From the NCBI RefSeq assembly GCF_023242475.1, contig NZ_JALJFG010000043.1, forward strand, positions 1-55,778: a stretch of DNA of 55,778 nucleotides, given 5' to 3'. Position 1 is the stretch's first letter; every line of letters starts with the position of its first letter. Under the pieces are notes generated by a model that saw only the letters and a program-made list of their open reading frames with translations, did not search any database and had not been told where the DNA came from. This document shows positions 16,532 to 25,876 of this stretch, one piece after another. Source of the DNA: Pseudomonas sp. MWU15-20650. Lineage in GTDB: Bacteria; Pseudomonadota; Gammaproteobacteria; Pseudomonadales; Pseudomonadaceae. The position numbers and the translations under genes are program-made.

Positions 16532-19500
16532 ATGCAATGGATTTTCATGCTGATTGGCCTGCTGCTTGGCTGGGTGCTCGATGAGTCGTTCGCTGGCGCC
16601 GGTTTTGGCGCGCTGCTGGGCTTGGGCATTGGCCAGGCGATTCGTCTGTCGAAGCTGGCGGCTCAAGCAGAGCAGCAGGGTCGTCAGTTAGAAACCGCAC
16701 AGAACGCGTTAACCGCGCTGGAGCAACGCCTGTTGCAGCTGGAAACGCCCGCGTCTAAGGCTGAGCCGCTGGCGCACAGTGTGTTTGTCGAACCCTCGAT
16801 TACCGAATCCCCCATTCTTGAACCCAAGCCTGATCTTGTCTGGGAGCTGCCCGCCGAATTGGCGCCTATGCCTGTGGTCGCGCAAGCAAGCCAACCCCTG
16901 CCGGATGACATCTGGGCTCCAGCGCCGACGCCACGCGCTGAAGCGCCTGTGATACCGCGTGGCCCCACGCTGATCGAGCGCGCCTACGGTGGCGCCCGCA
17001 ATTGGCTGTTTGGCGGTAACACCGTGCTGCGCGTCGGCGTGGTGTTGCTGTTCCTCGGCCTGGCCTTCCTGCTGCGTTATGCCACCGAAGGCGTGGTGGT
17101 ACCGATCGAGCTGAGGTACGCCGGCGTGGCCGCTGCCGCCGTCGGCCTGTTGGGCCTGGGCTGGTGGTTGCGACTGCGCAACAGCAACTACGGCCTGATG
17201 CTGCAAGGCACGGGCATCGCCGTGTTGTACCTGACCGTGTTTGCCGCGATGCGCCTGCATCCGTTGATCGACCCGGGCGCGGCGCTGGGCCTGCTGGTCG
17301 CGGTCACGGTGTTCTCGGCCATCCTGGCGATCACCCAAGACGCCCTGGGCCTGGCCTGCGCAGCGGCACTGGGTGGCTTTGCCGCGCCGATCCTCACCTC
17401 TACGGGGGCGGGTAATCATGTAGCGCTGTTCAGCTACTTTGCCTTGCTCAACGCTGGCATTCTCGGCATCGCCTGGTTCAAGGCCTGGCGCCTGCTTAAC
17501 CTGATCGGCTTTGTTGGTACGTTCGGCATTGGTTTTGCCTGGGGCATGCGCTCGTATACGCCGCAGTTGCTGTGGAGTACCGAGCCATTCCTGATCCTGT
17601 TTTTCCTGATGTACCTGGCCGTCGGCCTGTTGTTCGCCCGGCGCAAGCTGCTGGAGATGAGCGGCGCGCCCGAGGACGACAGCCGTGGCGCGCTGCTGCG
17701 CTGGTCGGCCGCCAAGGGTGATTATGTCGATGGCAGCATGCTGTTCGGTCCGCCGCTTGTAGGTTTCGGCTTGCAGTTCGCATTGGTGCAGCATGTGGAG
17801 TTTGCCGCTGCGTTCAGTGCGCTGGGCCTGGGTATCCTCTATATGGGCCTGGCCCGTGTGCTGAGCGGCGGGCGCGCCTTGTTGCTGGCGGAAACCTGCC
17901 TGGCCCTGGGCGTGATCTTTGCCAGCCTGGCGATTCCGCTGGGGCTTGATGCACGCTGGACGGCTGCCGCGTGGGCTGTGGAAGGGGCCGGGATTTTCTG
18001 GCTCGGGTTGCGTCAGCAGCGGCCGTTGGCACGTGTGTTTGGCCTGTTGTTGCAGTTGGGCTCGGCGGTGGCGTTCCTCAGCGAACTGCGCGTCGGTGAG
18101 CTTACCTTGCTTGACGGTGCTCCCCTGGGCGCGTTGTTACTGGGCGCTGCCTTGCTGTTCAGCTTCGATCAGTTGCGCAAGGCGTCGGTAGAGCAGGCGG
18201 CGGCTTGGGAGCACAAAGGCTTGCCTGTTCTGGCTAGCCTGGGCCTGACCTTTTTGTACCTGCTCGCACCGTTGCTGTTGCTGACTCAAGGCACCGCCAT
18301 CAGTTGGGCAATCGCTGGGCTGGTGACCCTGTTTGTCGGCCTGCGTATCGGTTCGCGGACCTTCCTGTTCACGGCATTCGCCGTGCAATTGCTCGGCGGT
18401 GCGCTGTTCCTCCTGCGGTTGCAGGGTGGTGATGGGGCGGCGGTATTCAATGCGGGCTGGACCGGCTTGCTGACCGCCTCGCTGATCGGGCTGGCGTTGG
18501 TCGGCGGCATGCTCCTGGCGGCGCGCGATGACAGGGTGCGCAGCGATGTGCGCCTGTTGCGCGGGCTCTCGGTGGTGCTGTTGGCCGGTCTGGTACTGAT
18601 CAACCTCGCTGTGCTGTTCGTGTTGCCGTGGGAAAGCGCCAGTGGTGTGTGGGCGGCCAGTGGCTTGTTGATCATCTGGTTGAGCCTGTACCTGCAACAG
18701 CGCGTCAGCTTCGTGTTCGGCTTGCTGTTGCAATTGCTTGGCGGCGCTTCGTTCCTGCTGGCGGTGCCGCAGTTGCTTGGTCCGTTGACCAGCGACGGCC
18801 TGCGCCCATTGGCCCACAGCGGTTTCTGGACGCCGATGGTGTTGGGCCTGGCCGCGCTGGTCGGCGCCTGGCGCTTGCAGCGTGAGCCGCATGCGCCGAC
18901 GTTTACCGTGCTCAAGCTGCAACGCTTGTCCGACCTGCTGCTGGTGTGGGGCGCGGCGTGGTGGGCATTGGCGTTGGGCGGTGAAGTGCTGCGGTTTATC
19001 CCTGACGAGCTGCAAGGCACTTTCCTGCTGGCGATTGCGGCGGTGAGCGTGGCGATCTGGGCGCTGCTGGCCGAGCGTTTGCGCTGGGCGTCGCTGGGCA
19101 TGCTCTGCACCTTACTGATGCCGGCGGCGGGGGTGGTATTGCTGATGTCCGCCCATGCCTATTACCACCCGGCGGCCCATGACGGCTGGCTGGCCTGGCT
19201 GGCAGTGTTTGTGGTGCACTTCATCGCCCTGCGCCGTTTGGCGGCGGTGGTTCCGGGCAAAGTACTGAGCGTTGCGCATGTATTAGGCTGCTGGATGCTG
19301 ATTGGCGTGCTGGCACTGGAGCTGCGTTACGGCCTGTTGTTGCTGTCGAGCGAGTACAACGCCTGGCGCTGGTTGGGCTGGGCGATTCTGCCAAGCCTGT
19401 ATTTGGTACTCGCGGCGGCGCCACGCAGTTGGCCATGGCCGGTGTCGGCGTATCCGCGTGAATACCGCGTGCTGGCGGCGCTGCCGTTGGCCGTGTTGAT

Positions 19501-20065
19501 GCTCGGCTGGTTCTGGCTGGCGAACATTTTCAGTGACGGTACGGCCAAGCCACTGCCGTATGTGCCGCTGCTTAACCCACTGGATCTGGGCCTGTTGTTT
19601 GCGCTGCTCGGTGTGTATTTGTGGTCGCGCAGCGTGGCGCCGCAGCGCGGGCCTCGGGCGCAGCTGATTGCTCAAGGGGTCGCGGGTGTGTCGCTATTTG
19701 CCTTCTTTACGGCGCTGGTCATGCGCAGCGCCCACCATTGGGGCGCAGTGCCGTTTCACCTGGATGCACTGCTGGAATCGATGTTGGTACAAGCCGGCCT
19801 GTCGATTGTCTGGACCCTGGTTGCCCTCGGCCTGATGATCGGCGGGCACCTGCGCCATCGCCGCGAAGTGTGGCTGATCGGTGCGGCGCTGATTGCCGTG
19901 GTGGTCGCCAAGCTGTTCTTTGTCGAGCTGAGCAACCGTGGCGGCCTGGCGCGGATTGTGTCGTTTATCGGCGTAGGCGGGTTGTTGCTGGTGGTGGGCT
20001 ACTTTGCACCGCTGCCGCCCAAGCGTGTCGAACCTGTGATTGAAACCGAGGGAGCACCTTCTTGA
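16532..20065 (+). CDS. DUF2339 large polytopic membrane protein
   Basis: 1177 residues, among the largest proteins in the window. An N-terminal hydrophobic stretch (about 1-35) is followed by a coiled coil (LSKLAAQAEQQGRQLETAQ, about 36-75), a proline-rich linker to about residue 150, and then well over twenty closely spaced hydrophobic segments to the C terminus, with VLRVGVVLLFLGLAFLLRYA starting the array. This is the layout of the DUF2339 family, whose function I do not know. The ATG at 16532 is chosen over a frame that stays open into the REP pair, because family-like sequence (MQWIFMLIGLLLGWVL) starts there. Its stop overlaps the next start (TGATG), so the two are translationally coupled. 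Confidence 0.85.
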   Translation: MQWIFMLIGLLLGWVLDESFAGAGFGALLGLGIGQAIRLSKLAAQAEQQGRQLETAQNALTALEQRLLQLETPASKAEPLAHSVFVEPSITESPILEPKPDLVWELPAELAPMPVVAQASQPLPDDIWAPAPTPRAEAPVIPRGPTLIERAYGGARNWLFGGNTVLRVGVVLLFLGLAFLLRYATEGVVVPIELRYAGVAAAAVGLLGLGWWLRLRNSNYGLMLQGTGIAVLYLTVFAAMRLHPLIDPGAALGLLVAVTVFSAILAITQDALGLACAAALGGFAAPILTSTGAGNHVALFSYFALLNAGILGIAWFKAWRLLNLIGFVGTFGIGFAWGMRSYTPQLLWSTEPFLILFFLMYLAVGLLFARRKLLEMSGAPEDDSRGALLRWSAAKGDYVDGSMLFGPPLVGFGLQFALVQHVEFAAAFSALGLGILYMGLARVLSGGRALLLAETCLALGVIFASLAIPLGLDARWTAAAWAVEGAGIFWLGLRQQRPLARVFGLLLQLGSAVAFLSELRVGELTLLDGAPLGALLLGAALLFSFDQLRKASVEQAAAWEHKGLPVLASLGLTFLYLLAPLLLLTQGTAISWAIAGLVTLFVGLRIGSRTFLFTAFAVQLLGGALFLLRLQGGDGAAVFNAGWTGLLTASLIGLALVGGMLLAARDDRVRSDVRLLRGLSVVLLAGLVLINLAVLFVLPWESASGVWAASGLLIIWLSLYLQQRVSFVFGLLLQLLGGASFLLAVPQLLGPLTSDGLRPLAHSGFWTPMVLGLAALVGAWRLQREPHAPTFTVLKLQRLSDLLLVWGAAWWALALGGEVLRFIPDELQGTFLLAIAAVSVAIWALLAERLRWASLGMLCTLLMPAAGVVLLMSAHAYYHPAAHDGWLAWLAVFVVHFIALRRLAAVVPGKVLSVAHVLGCWMLIGVLALELRYGLLLLSSEYNAWRWLGWAILPSLYLVLAAAPRSWPWPVSAYPREYRVLAALPLAVLMLGWFWLANIFSDGTAKPLPYVPLLNPLDLGLLFALLGVYLWSRSVAPQRGPRAQLIAQGVAGVSLFAFFTALVMRSAHHWGAVPFHLDALLESMLVQAGLSIVWTLVALGLMIGGHLRHRREVWLIGAALIAVVVAKLFFVELSNRGGLARIVSFIGVGGLLLVVGYFAPLPPKRVEPVIETEGAPS

Positions 20066-21411
20066 TGGGCAAGCTGAATGTGTGCGGGTTGGCGCTGTGG
20101 CTGGTGTGTTCGGCGGTGTACGCGCAGGAAGGTCCGGCCGATTTCACCACGCAAGTGCCGCTGGCCGTGAGCGGCAATGGGCCCTGGTATCGCCTGGAAC
20201 TGCCGCTGGCGGTGCAATTGGCTGCGCGCCAGGCGGATCTCGGAGACGTGCGCGTGTTCAACGCCGCCGGTGAGCCGCAGGCGTATGCGCTGTCGCGCCA
20301 GTCGGCGCAGCGTACCGAGAGCCGTGACGTTGCCGATGTGAAGTGGTTCCCGCTGTACGCCGCTGATACCCGCGAAAGCGTGCCGGACGTGGTGGTGAAA
20401 GCCACCGCCGAAGGCACGTTGTTGGAAATGCGCCCGTCCAAGGCTGGCCCGCAGGTGCTGCGCGGTTGGGTGCTGGACGCCAGTGCGATCAAGGCACCGT
20501 TGCAACAGTTGAGCCTGGACTGGAGCCGTGAGCGGGACGGCTTCCAGCGTTTCAGCATTGAAGCCAGCGATGACTTGCAGCACTGGCAATCCTGGGGCGA
20601 TGGGCAAGTGGCACGCCTGTCGTTTGCCGACGAGCGCGTCGAACAGCATGACGTGAGTTTGCCGGGCCAATCGGCGCGTTACCTGCGCTTGGTATGGCAA
20701 GGGCAGGCGGCGCCGCAACTGACCTCGGCCAAGTTGGTCAGCGCCACCAGCAGCAGCTTGCCGCTGCCGTTGGTGTGGTCGCAGCCGTTGGCGGGTACGC
20801 GGCTCCAGGCCGGGGAATACAGCTGGCAGTTGCCGGCAGGTCTGCACGTCGAACGGTTGCGCGTCGAGCTCAAGCAACCCAATACACTGGCGCCGGTGAC
20901 CTTGTCGGGGCGCCGTGAAGCCAATCAAGCCTGGCAGCCGCTAAGCAATGGCTTGTTGTATCGCCTGACTCAAAACGGCCAGGACGTGGTGCAGGATGAA
21001 TTGCAATTGCCGGGCGTGACCGTTGGCGAACTCAAGTTGCACGTGGATGAGCGCGGTGGTGGCGTAGGCGTCGAAGCCCCGGCCTTGCGCTTTGCCGTGC
21101 GCGCCACGCAGTTGGTGTTCCTGGCGCGGGGCGAACCGCCGTTTACGCTGGCGTTGGGCAATGCGTCGGTAAAGGCGGCGAACTTGCCGTTATCGACGCT
21201 TATTCCCGACTACAGCGCCGAACGTCTCAAGACCTTGGGGCAGGCCACGGTCGCGGGAGACGTAACGGTCAAGACCCCGCCGCTGGTCGTCGCGCCGCAG
21301 GTGGGCACCGACTGGAAGAAGCTTGGCTTGTGGGCCGTGCTCTTGCTGGGCGTGGCGGCCTTGGGGGGCATGGCCTACAGTCTGTTGCGCAAGCCGCAGG
21401 CCAAGCCGTGA
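20065..21411 (+). CDS. DUF3999-type envelope protein
   Basis: 448 residues: a signal peptide ending in SAVYAQ (about 1-19), a long beta-rich periplasmic region (about 20-415), and one C-terminal membrane anchor, LGLWAVLLLGVAALGGMAYSLL, with a short basic tail. It resembles the DUF3999 family that accompanies DUF2339 proteins; no function is assigned. The ATG shares one base with the upstream stop, and GAGGGAG lies ten bases before it. The topology suggests a partner exposed outside the membrane for the large DUF2339 protein. Confidence 0.82.
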   Translation: MGKLNVCGLALWLVCSAVYAQEGPADFTTQVPLAVSGNGPWYRLELPLAVQLAARQADLGDVRVFNAAGEPQAYALSRQSAQRTESRDVADVKWFPLYAADTRESVPDVVVKATAEGTLLEMRPSKAGPQVLRGWVLDASAIKAPLQQLSLDWSRERDGFQRFSIEASDDLQHWQSWGDGQVARLSFADERVEQHDVSLPGQSARYLRLVWQGQAAPQLTSAKLVSATSSSLPLPLVWSQPLAGTRLQAGEYSWQLPAGLHVERLRVELKQPNTLAPVTLSGRREANQAWQPLSNGLLYRLTQNGQDVVQDELQLPGVTVGELKLHVDERGGGVGVEAPALRFAVRATQLVFLARGEPPFTLALGNASVKAANLPLSTLIPDYSAERLKTLGQATVAGDVTVKTPPLVVAPQVGTDWKKLGLWAVLLLGVAALGGMAYSLLRKPQAKP

Positions 21412-21507
21412 ACTCTATTGGAGTTAAATCCTCTGATTAGAGGAAATACGCCCCGACTCGCGTTAAACTGCGCGGGTTTTTAAGCCCCCCATTCTTCGGA
21501 GCCTTCC

Positions 21508-22518
21508 ATGTCCCGCGTTACCCTGAGTCGCTATTTGATCGAGCAGACCCGCAGCAACAACACGCCTGCCGATCTGCGCTTCCTTATCGAAGTGGTGGCG
21601 CGTGCTTGCAAGGAAATCAGCCACGCCGTGTCCAAAGGCGCACTGGGTGGTGTCCTGGGCAGCATGGGCACTGAAAACGTCCAAGGCGAAGTGCAGAAGA
21701 AGCTCGACGTGCTTTCCAACGAAATCCTGCTCGAAGCCAACGAATGGGGTGGTCACCTGGCCGGCATGGCGTCCGAAGAAATGGACAATGCCTACCAGAT
21801 CCCGGGCAAATACCCGAAAGGCGCGTACCTGCTGGTATTTGACCCACTGGACGGTTCGTCCAACATCGACATCAACGCGCCGGTCGGCACCATCTTCTCG
21901 GTACTGCGTTGCCCGAACGAATACCTGAGCCAGAACGAAGCCCTGAACGAAAAGGCTTTCCTGCAGCCAGGCACCGAGCAGGTCGCAGCCGGCTACGCCA
22001 TCTACGGCCCGCAGACCATGCTGGTGCTGACCCTGGGCGACGGCGTCAAGGGTTTCACCCTGGACCGCGAAATGGGCAGCTTCGTGCTCACCCATGAAGA
22101 CATCTCCATTCCTGCTTCCACCCAGGAATTCGCGATCAACATGTCCAACCAGCGCCACTGGGAAGAGCCGGTAAAACGCTACGTCAACGAACTGATGGAA
22201 GGCGAAGAAGGCCCGTTGAAGAAGAACTTCAACATGCGCTGGGTGGCCGCGATGGTCGCCGACGTGCACCGTATCCTGACCCGTGGTGGCGTGTTCATGT
22301 ACCCACGTGACAGCCGCGAGCCATCGAAACCGGGCAAACTGCGCCTGATGTACGAAGCCAACCCGATGTCGTTCCTGGTTGAGCAAGCGGGCGGCGCGTC
22401 CACCGATGGTCACCAGCGCATCCTCGATATCCAGCCAGAAGGCTTGCACCAGCGTGTGGCGGTGTTCCTGGGTTCGAAAGAAGAAGTTGCGCGTGTGACG
22501 GCTTACCACAAGAAGTAA
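21508..22518 (+). CDS. fbp: Fructose-1,6-bisphosphatase, class I
   Basis: Hydrolyses fructose-1,6-bisphosphate in gluconeogenesis, essential when pseudomonads grow on amino or organic acids. The 336-residue enzyme carries the metal/substrate signature DPLDGSSNIDINAPVGTIFS (about 112-131) and the EANPMSFLVEQAGG segment near the C terminus. GGAG lies ten bases before the ATG. A 16-base palindrome, TCCTCTGATTAGAGGA (21429-21444), sits in the 96-base gap upstream. Confidence 0.97.
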   Translation: MSRVTLSRYLIEQTRSNNTPADLRFLIEVVARACKEISHAVSKGALGGVLGSMGTENVQGEVQKKLDVLSNEILLEANEWGGHLAGMASEEMDNAYQIPGKYPKGAYLLVFDPLDGSSNIDINAPVGTIFSVLRCPNEYLSQNEALNEKAFLQPGTEQVAAGYAIYGPQTMLVLTLGDGVKGFTLDREMGSFVLTHEDISIPASTQEFAINMSNQRHWEEPVKRYVNELMEGEEGPLKKNFNMRWVAAMVADVHRILTRGGVFMYPRDSREPSKPGKLRLMYEANPMSFLVEQAGGASTDGHQRILDIQPEGLHQRVAVFLGSKEEVARVTAYHKK

Positions 22519-22576
22519 CGGTGGCGAGGGAGCAGGCTCCCTCATCACTTTCAGGCGTGATGCTTTGAACAACAGG

Positions 22577-22619
22577 AAGCCCCGAAACGTTTCAGCGTTT
22601 TCGGGGCTTTTTTGTTTTT
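22577..22619 (+). terminator. Rho-independent terminator of fbp
   Basis: AAGCCCCGAAA pairs with TTTCGGGGCTT and is followed by a T-rich run. A separate hairpin (GAGGGAGC/GCTCCCTC, 22526-22543) lies between the stop and the terminator. Confidence 0.9.
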
Positions 22620-22702
22620 GCTCGTCGGGAACCAGACACCCCTTTTCCCTTCTAAGCTTCTGGCAGATACCCCAGCTGCTTTGTCTCTCCAGGAGCTTTT
22701 CC

Positions 22703-22957
22703 ATGTCTTTACGCCGTCTCGCCTTGCTGACTTTTTGCGTGCTGTTAGCCGCTTGCAGCAAGGTCACTCAAGAAAACTACACAAAGCTGTCGGCTGGCAT
22801 GGCCAAGGCCGAGGTGGAGTCGTTGCTGGGCAAGCCGACCGATTGTTCCGGTGCGCTGGGCATGTCCAGTTGCACGTGGGGCGATAAAAACAGCTTTATC
22901 AGCGTGCAGTACGCCGGTGACAAAGTTCTGATGTTTTCCGGGCAAGGCCTGAAGTAA
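22703..22957 (+). CDS. Small outer-membrane-type lipoprotein, BamE/SmpA-like
   Basis: 84 residues with a signal peptide and lipobox LLAACSK (lipidated Cys at about residue 18). The mature part reads KLSAGMAKAEVESLLGKPTDC, the short helix-turn pattern of BamE/SmpA-like folds, with two further cysteines (TDCSGALGMSSC) that could form a disulfide. AGGAG lies seven bases before the ATG, which favours this start over an upstream extension. The lipocalin gene follows after 30 bases, so the two lipoproteins are probably co-transcribed. The exact role is unknown. Confidence 0.85.
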   Translation: MSLRRLALLTFCVLLAACSKVTQENYTKLSAGMAKAEVESLLGKPTDCSGALGMSSCTWGDKNSFISVQYAGDKVLMFSGQGLK

Positions 22958-22987
22958 ACCGGGGCGCGAGCCTGCGGGAGAAAAAGA

Positions 22988-23557
22988 ATGATGCGTTTTG
23001 TTTTATGCCTTTGTGCCAGCCTGTTTTTGGCGGGCTGCGCCAGCCATTCTGGCGATGATCTGCAACCCAAGACCGCGAGCAACGTCAATCTCAAGCGTTA
23101 CCAGGGTACCTGGTATGAGTTGGCCCGATTGCCGATGTACTTCCAGCGTAACTGCGCGCAATCGGAAGCCCGTTATACCTTGCTGCCTGACGGCAACATG
23201 TCGGTGTTCAACCGCTGCCTGACACCTGAATGGAAGTGGGAAGAGGCCAAAGGCACGGCCACGCCGCAGGTGCCGGGCAAGACCGACAAGCTTTGGGTGG
23301 AATTCAATAACTGGTTTACGTCGCTGCTGCCGGGCGTCGCCAAAGGCGATTACTGGGTGTTGTACGTCAGCGATGACTACAAGACCGCCATCGTCGGCAG
23401 CCCGAGCCGACGCTACATGTGGATATTGTCGCGCACGCCAACGGTGAGTGCCGACACCCGTGAAGACCTGTTGAGCAGGGCGCGACAGCAAGGGTACGAC
23501 ACCACGCGGTTGATCTGGCGTACGTCGGATCAGCAGATGGCGAAGACTTCGCAGTAA
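22988..23557 (+). CDS. blc: Bacterial lipocalin (outer-membrane lipoprotein Blc)
   Basis: 189-residue lipoprotein with lipobox LFLAGCAS (Cys at about residue 17) and the lipocalin N-terminal signature LKRYQGTWYELARLP. NRCLTPEWKW and YWVLYVSDDYKTAIVG form later strands, and a C-terminal RARQQGYDTTRLIW helix completes the fold. Such proteins bind fatty acids or lysophospholipids at the outer membrane. It is probably in one transcript with the small lipoprotein upstream. A REP pair follows the stop. Confidence 0.93.
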   Translation: MMRFVLCLCASLFLAGCASHSGDDLQPKTASNVNLKRYQGTWYELARLPMYFQRNCAQSEARYTLLPDGNMSVFNRCLTPEWKWEEAKGTATPQVPGKTDKLWVEFNNWFTSLLPGVAKGDYWVLYVSDDYKTAIVGSPSRRYMWILSRTPTVSADTREDLLSRARQQGYDTTRLIWRTSDQQMAKTSQ

Positions 23558-23562
23558 CTAAT

Positions 23563-23649
23563 GTGAGAGGGGGCTTGCTCCCGATTGCGGTGGATCAGTC
23601 GATACATCCATGACTGAAACACTGCTATCGGGAGCAAGCCCCCTCCCAC
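23563..23649. repeat. REP pair, inward type
   Basis: Facing cores GTGAGAGGGGGCTTGCTCCCG and CGGGAGCAAGCCCCCTCCCAC, with inner arms CAGTCG and TGACTG. It fills the space between the convergent ends of blc and hutF. Confidence 0.92.
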
Positions 23650-23653
23650 ATGT

Positions 23654-25018
23654 TTAACCGAGTAAGTCTCTCAAGACCTGCGTGAATGCGCGGCTGCTTT
23701 CTTCTTCGCTGGCATGCCGTCCATCCCGCACGACCCACTTGCCGTTGACCAGCACATCGCGCACCTGCCGGTCACCCCCGGCGAACAGCCAGCGGTTGAG
23801 AATCCCGTCTTCGGTCGCTGTCGCCAGGTACGGATCATTACCGTCCAGCACGATCAAATCCGCACGCTTGCCCACTTCCAACCGACCAATCGGCTGCCCC
23901 AGCGCCTGTGCGCCACCGTCCAGTGCGGCGTCGAACAGCGTGCGGCCAACCATCGGTTGATCGCTGCGGTACAAGCGATTACGCCGCTGGTCCCGCAGGC
24001 GCTGGCCGTACTCCAGCCAACGCAGTTCTTCCACCACGCTCAGTGACACATGGCTGTCGGAGCCAATACCCATGCGCCCGCCCTGGGCGAGGAAATCCAC
24101 CGCCGGGAAAATCCCGTCGCCCAAGTTGGCTTCGGTGGTCAGGCACAGGCCCGCAATCGCGCGGCTCTTGGCCATGCGTGTCACTTCATCAGGATCGGCA
24201 TGGGTGGCGTGCACCAGGCACCAGCGTTCGTCTACTTCGATGTTGTCATACAGCCATTGCAGTGGGCGTTTACCGCTCCAGGCCAGGCAATCGTCGACTT
24301 CTTTTTGCTGCTCGGCAATGTGGATATGCACCGGGCAAGCCTTGTCGCTGGCGGCCAGGACTTCAGTGATTTGTGCCGGTGTTACGGCGCGCAGCGAATG
24401 GAAGCACAGGCCCAATTGCTGTGCCGGTTGCGCGGCAAGCATGGGCTTGAGCTGCGCTTGCAGGTCCAGGTAGTGTTCGGTGCTGTTGATAAACCGACGC
24501 TGGCCCTCATTCGGCGCCTGGCCGCCAAACCCTGAATGGGTGTAGAGCACCGGCAACAGGGTCAGGCCGATCCCACTGTTGGCAGCCGCCTGGCTGATCT
24601 GGCGGGACAGTTCCGTGCGCTCGGCATAGGGCTGGCCGCTGACGTCGTGGTGCACGTAATGGAATTCGGCCACCGAGGTGTAGCCGGCCTTGAGCATCTC
24701 GATATACAGCTGGCGGGCGATGACCTGCAATTGATCGGGATTGATCTTGCCGACCATGCGGTACATCAGGTCGCGCCAGGTCCAGAAGCTGTCATTCGGG
24801 TTGCCGGCCACTTCCGCCAAGCCCGCCATGGCGCGTTGGAAGGCATGGGAGTGCAGGTTCGGCATGCCCGCCAATACCGGGCCTCTGAGCCGTTCGGCAC
24901 CGGCCGCACTGGCGTTGGGCTCAACTTGAGTCAGTAGGCCGTCGGCGCTGACCTCAAGACGTACATCGTTAGCCCATCCATTAGGCAGCAGCGCGCGTTC
25001 GGCAAAGAAAGCGGACAT
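23654..25018 (-). CDS. hutF: Formimidoylglutamate deiminase HutF
   Basis: Amidohydrolase-family enzyme converting N-formimino-L-glutamate to N-formyl-L-glutamate and ammonia, the first step of the two-step pseudomonad branch of histidine degradation. The 454-residue product has the metal-binding motif NLHSHAFQRAM near residue 57, a VHATHADPDEV segment and a GIGSDSHVSLS metal-binding aspartate region. The ATG at 25018 is preferred to a TTG two codons upstream. It is divergent from hutC, with a HutC-type operator in the shared promoter region. Confidence 0.96.
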   Translation of the reverse strand: MSAFFAERALLPNGWANDVRLEVSADGLLTQVEPNASAAGAERLRGPVLAGMPNLHSHAFQRAMAGLAEVAGNPNDSFWTWRDLMYRMVGKINPDQLQVIARQLYIEMLKAGYTSVAEFHYVHHDVSGQPYAERTELSRQISQAAANSGIGLTLLPVLYTHSGFGGQAPNEGQRRFINSTEHYLDLQAQLKPMLAAQPAQQLGLCFHSLRAVTPAQITEVLAASDKACPVHIHIAEQQKEVDDCLAWSGKRPLQWLYDNIEVDERWCLVHATHADPDEVTRMAKSRAIAGLCLTTEANLGDGIFPAVDFLAQGGRMGIGSDSHVSLSVVEELRWLEYGQRLRDQRRNRLYRSDQPMVGRTLFDAALDGGAQALGQPIGRLEVGKRADLIVLDGNDPYLATATEDGILNRWLFAGGDRQVRDVLVNGKWVVRDGRHASEEESSRAFTQVLRDLLG

Positions 25019-25048
25019 GATCAAGGCACCCCGGTCGTGTGTTTATTT

Positions 25049-25058
25049 GTATATACAT
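25049..25058. promoter_or_regulatory. HutC operator between hutF and hutC
   Basis: TGTATATACA is a perfect ten-base palindrome within TTGTATATACATATACAG, the same TGTA-N2-TACA design as the operator before hutU. It lies 31 bases upstream of the hutF start and 69 bases before the hutC start, so it could repress both. Confidence 0.75.
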
Positions 25059-25126
25059 ATACAGACGTTTGCCTGCTCGGTAAACTCCGGCAATCTATGC
25101 ATCTTTTCCCCCTGCAAGGATTCCCT

Positions 25127-25876
25127 GTGCCGACTCCGCCCGCCAACTCTTCGCTGGCTGCCCACATGGACGAAAGTCCGGCGCCCTTGTATGCCCGCGT
25201 CAAACAGATGATCAGCCAGCAGATTCTCAACGGTAACTGGCCGCCTCATTACCGTGTGCCATCCGAAAGCGAGTTGGTCAGCGAGCTGGGTTTCAGCCGC
25301 ATGACCATCAACCGTGCACTGCGTGAACTCACCGCCGAAGGCCTGCTGGTACGCATGCAAGGTGTCGGTACGTTTGTCGCCGAGCCCAAGAGTCAGTCGG
25401 CGCTCTTTGAAGTGCATAACATTGCCGATGAGATTGCCTCCCGCGGCCATCGTCATACGTGCCAGGTCATCACCCTGGGTGAAGAGGCGGCCGGTTCCGA
25501 GCGCGCCGTCGCCCTGGAAATGCGCGAAGGCGGGCGGGTGTTTCACTCGCTGATCGTGCATTACGAGAACGATATTCCCGTGCAAATCGAGGACCGTTTC
25601 GTCAACGCCCTGGTGGCGCCGGAATACTTGCAGCAGGATTTTACCCAGCAAACACCCTATGCCTATTTGAACCAGGTTGCGCCGCTGACCGAGGGCGAGC
25701 ACGTGGTTGAAGCGATCCTCGCCGATGCTGCCGAGTGCAAGTTGCTGCAGATCGAGCCGAGTGAGCCGTGCCTGTTGATTCGCCGGCGTACCTGGTCCGG
25801 ACGCCAGCCCGTGACCGCCGCACGTTTGATCCACCCCGGTTCCCGTCACAGCCTGGAAGGACGTTTCAGTAAATGA
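25127..25876 (+). CDS. hutC: Histidine utilisation repressor HutC (GntR family)
   Basis: Repressor of the hut genes, released by urocanate in studied pseudomonads. The 249-residue protein has an N-terminal winged helix-turn-helix (PLYARVKQMISQQI to RMTINRALRELTAEGLLVRMQGVGTFVA) and a C-terminal UTRA/HutC effector domain (IADEIASRGH onward). The GTG at 25127 is chosen because AAGGA sits about seven bases upstream; an internal ATG at 25166 lacks a ribosome site but would also be compatible with the domain. The stop overlaps hutD by four bases (ATGA). Confidence 0.95.
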   Translation: MPTPPANSSLAAHMDESPAPLYARVKQMISQQILNGNWPPHYRVPSESELVSELGFSRMTINRALRELTAEGLLVRMQGVGTFVAEPKSQSALFEVHNIADEIASRGHRHTCQVITLGEEAAGSERAVALEMREGGRVFHSLIVHYENDIPVQIEDRFVNALVAPEYLQQDFTQQTPYAYLNQVAPLTEGEHVVEAILADAAECKLLQIEPSEPCLLIRRRTWSGRQPVTAARLIHPGSRHSLEGRFSK

